DNA of 15,318 nt, from NCBI GenBank assembly GCA_021798435.1, contig JAJZGN010000022.1, positions 1 through 15,318 of the forward strand, in the 5' to 3' direction. A model generated the notes under the pieces. That model was not told the DNA's origin. It saw only the letters and a list, made by a program, of their open reading frames with translations, and searched no databases. Source of the DNA: a bacterium (lineage in GTDB: Bacteria; Chloroflexota; Dormibacteria; Aeolococcales; Bog-877). Shown here in pieces: positions 13,906-15,318 of this stretch (the first letter of the stretch is position 1; each line of letters opens with the position of its first letter). The position numbers and the translations under genes were made by a program.

Positions 13906-14691
13906 ATGAGCCTGGTCGGGACCCCCCAGCTCGCCGGGGATGCGGCGGTGGCGGTGTCAGGGCTCCGGGTGCGGATCGCCTCGCGGGAGATCCTCAAGGG
14001 GGTCAGCGCCGGCTTCGCCCGGGGTCGGGTGACGGCCGTCATCGGCCCCACCGGGTGCGGGAAGACCACCCTCCTGCGCTCCCTGAACCGCCTCAACGAC
14101 CAACGCCCCGGGATGCGGGTGGAGGGTGAGATCCTCCTCGAGGGCCAGAGCGTCTACCACCGGGGCCGGGACGTCCGGGACCTGCGCCGGCGCATCGGGA
14201 TGTTGTTTCAGCGCCCCAACCCCTTTCCTCAGAGCATCCGCGAGAACGTGGCCCTGGGGGCCCGGGTGCACGGCCTCTGGCGCCGGGAGGAGGTGGACCG
14301 GCGGGTCGAGGAGCTGCTGCGCCGGGTGGGGCTCTGGGACGCGGTCCACGACCGCCTAGGCTCCTCGCCCTTCGCTCTCTCCGGCGGGCAGCAGCAGCTG
14401 CTGTGCATGGCGCGCGCGCTGGCGGTGGACCCCCAGGTGCTGCTCCTGGACGAGCCCACCTCGGCGCTCGACCCCCACTCCACCGCCCGGATCGAGGAGC
14501 TGATCGGCTCCCTCCGAGAGCGGATCACCGTGGTCTTCGTCACCCACAACCTGCAGCAGGCGGCCCGCTGCGCCGATGAGGTGCTCTTCCTCCTGGCCGG
14601 AGAGGTGGTTGAGCAGGCCTCCGTCGCGGACTTCTTCCAGCGTCCCGCCGACCTGCGTAGCCGCGCCTACATCGAGGGGAAACCGGTCTGA
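13906..14691 (+). CDS. pstB: Phosphate ABC transporter ATP-binding protein
   Basis: Cytoplasmic ATPase of the high-affinity phosphate importer. 261 residues, normal length. Walker A GPTGCGKTT at 47-55, the PstB-specific Q-loop FQRPNPFPQS at 101-110, ABC signature LSGGQQQ at 158-164, Walker B VLLLDEPTSALDP at 178-190 and switch H214 in FVTHN are all intact. The signature continues LLCMARAL where PstB normally has RLCIARAL, an Arg to Leu change just after LSGGQQQ. It is the first gene of the operon and precedes pstS by 64 bases, the reverse of the usual pstSCAB order. Upstream are the Pho-box-like repeats, so induction by phosphate shortage is expected. The assignment is firm because of the FQ-NPFPxS loop. 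Confidence 0.95.
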   Translation: MSLVGTPQLAGDAAVAVSGLRVRIASREILKGVSAGFARGRVTAVIGPTGCGKTTLLRSLNRLNDQRPGMRVEGEILLEGQSVYHRGRDVRDLRRRIGMLFQRPNPFPQSIRENVALGARVHGLWRREEVDRRVEELLRRVGLWDAVHDRLGSSPFALSGGQQQLLCMARALAVDPQVLLLDEPTSALDPHSTARIEELIGSLRERITVVFVTHNLQQAARCADEVLFLLAGEVVEQASVADFFQRPADLRSRAYIEGKPV

Positions 14692-14743
14692 GCTGAGCCG
14701 CCTCCGGTCCCCGCCCGACAGCCTGTCAAACCCAGCCATCCAT

Positions 14744-14750
14744 AAGGAGG
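14744..14750 (+). promoter_or_regulatory. Ribosome binding site of pstS
   Basis: AAGGAGG, a near-perfect anti-16S match, is five bases before ATG 14756. It is stronger than most sites in the window, consistent with the high level at which binding lipoproteins are made. Confidence 0.75.
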
Positions 14751-14755
14751 ATTCC

Positions 14756-15318
14756 ATGCGCCCGTTGACCTTCGGACTGCGACGACCCCGGCAGCTGCTG
14801 CCCCTCGCCGTCGGCGCCCTGGCACTTCTGGTGAGCGCCTGCGGCGGGACGGCGGCTCCCCACCACGCCAAGCAGGCGGCCAAGATTACCCCGGCATCGG
14901 CGGCGACCGGCAACCCCAGCGCGCCGGTGACCCTCAACGAGGCCGGCTCGACCCTCATCTACCCCTACCTGCAGGTGCTGGCGCCCCAGTTCCACGTCGC
15001 CTACTCCAACATCACCCTGGACCCCGGGCCCGGCGGCTCCGGGCTGGGCATCAGCGAAGCGACGGCGCGCCTGGTGCAGATGGGTGGCTCCGACGCCTAC
15101 CTCTCACCCGCCCAGGCGGCGGCCAACCCCAGCCTGCTCAACATCCCCATCGCCATCTCCGCCCAGGCCGTGGACTACAACGTCCCGGGGATGCCGGCCA
15201 ACCTCAAGATCACCGGCAACATCCTGGCCCAGATGTACGAGGGCAAGATCACCGAGTGGAACGACCCCCAGCTGGCGGCGATCAACCCCGGGGTTACCCT
15301 GCCCGCGGTCAAGGTGAT
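14756..15318 (+). CDS. pstS: Phosphate-binding lipoprotein, C-terminus cut by window edge
   Basis: Extracytoplasmic phosphate-binding subunit of the Pst importer; 187 residues are visible and about half the protein lies beyond the window. The N-terminus is a lipoprotein signal: basic MRPLTFGLRRPRQ, hydrophobic LLPLAVGALALL, lipobox VSAC with C29 as the lipid-carrying residue, then an Ala/Pro-rich tether. The mature part begins TLNEAGSTLIYPYLQ near 61; GGSGLGISEA and GGSDAYLSPAQ are the conserved phosphate-contacting loops of PstS, and KITGNILAQMYEGKITEWND is the family middle motif. It follows pstB, and pstC and pstA are expected downstream. Confidence 0.93.
   Translation, partial: MRPLTFGLRRPRQLLPLAVGALALLVSACGGTAAPHHAKQAAKITPASAATGNPSAPVTLNEAGSTLIYPYLQVLAPQFHVAYSNITLDPGPGGSGLGISEATARLVQMGGSDAYLSPAQAAANPSLLNIPIAISAQAVDYNVPGMPANLKITGNILAQMYEGKITEWNDPQLAAINPGVTLPAVKV

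Noticed and set aside
14717..14727. GACAGCCTGTC palindrome between pstB and pstS, resembling a CTGTCA Pho half-site
   Set aside because: Only one partial unit in each orientation with no 11-bp repeat, and the nearby CATAAG is only 12 bases from CTGTCA, too close for a promoter.
1..15318. CRISPR arrays, tRNA or rRNA genes, insertion sequences, phage genes
   Set aside because: I saw no regularly spaced repeats beyond the Pho box, no tRNA cloverleaf arms, and no transposase, integrase or phage motifs in any frame; the window looks like a core chromosomal region.

Overview
This window looks like a piece of a high-GC (roughly 70%) bacterial chromosome. It is densely packed, rich in GTG and TTG starts, and carries no tRNA, rRNA, CRISPR array or insertion sequence that I can see. 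A DUF1707 membrane protein, a membrane-tethered kinase-like protein, several apparently leaderless transcripts and a cyanobacterial-style Pho box together suggest a Terrabacteria-type lineage (actinobacterial, Chloroflexota or Dormibacterota-like). Sequence alone does not fix the phylum.

Layout. (1) Positions 1-2138, plus strand: the C-terminal ~85-90% of an ATP-dependent Lon protease, cut by the window edge. (2) Positions 2167-7450, minus strand: a respiratory module read GntR/UTRA regulator -> fused four-cluster ferredoxin/NrfD membrane protein -> large molybdopterin oxidoreductase. The catalytic protein and the iron-sulfur protein have no visible export signal, so catalysis is probably on the cytoplasmic side with electron exchange to the quinone pool. 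The substrate cannot be named. (3) Positions 7560-9227, minus strand: a tail-anchored pseudokinase followed directly by a CoA-pyrophosphatase-type Nudix hydrolase. (4) Positions 9323-10395: a small zinc-ribbon protein and an Est30-like alpha/beta hydrolase, converging with overlapping stop codons. (5) Positions 10451-13099, plus strand: trpD, a short TrmK-like methyltransferase, a coiled-coil zinc-ribbon protein and RNase HI, with 4-base overlaps at the first two junctions and tight packing at the third. (6) Positions 13292-13741: a DUF1707 two-helix membrane protein with a likely leaderless promoter. (7) Position 13742 to the end: a phosphate-uptake operon that starts with pstB and then pstS (cut by the window edge), preceded by three 8-bp repeats spaced at 11 bp that look like a Pho box.

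The parts most worth a second look are the molybdoenzyme/ferredoxin-NrfD unit with its regulator, the pseudokinase-Nudix pair, the Pho box upstream of an unusual pstB-pstS order, and the mixture of leaderless and strong Shine-Dalgarno starts.
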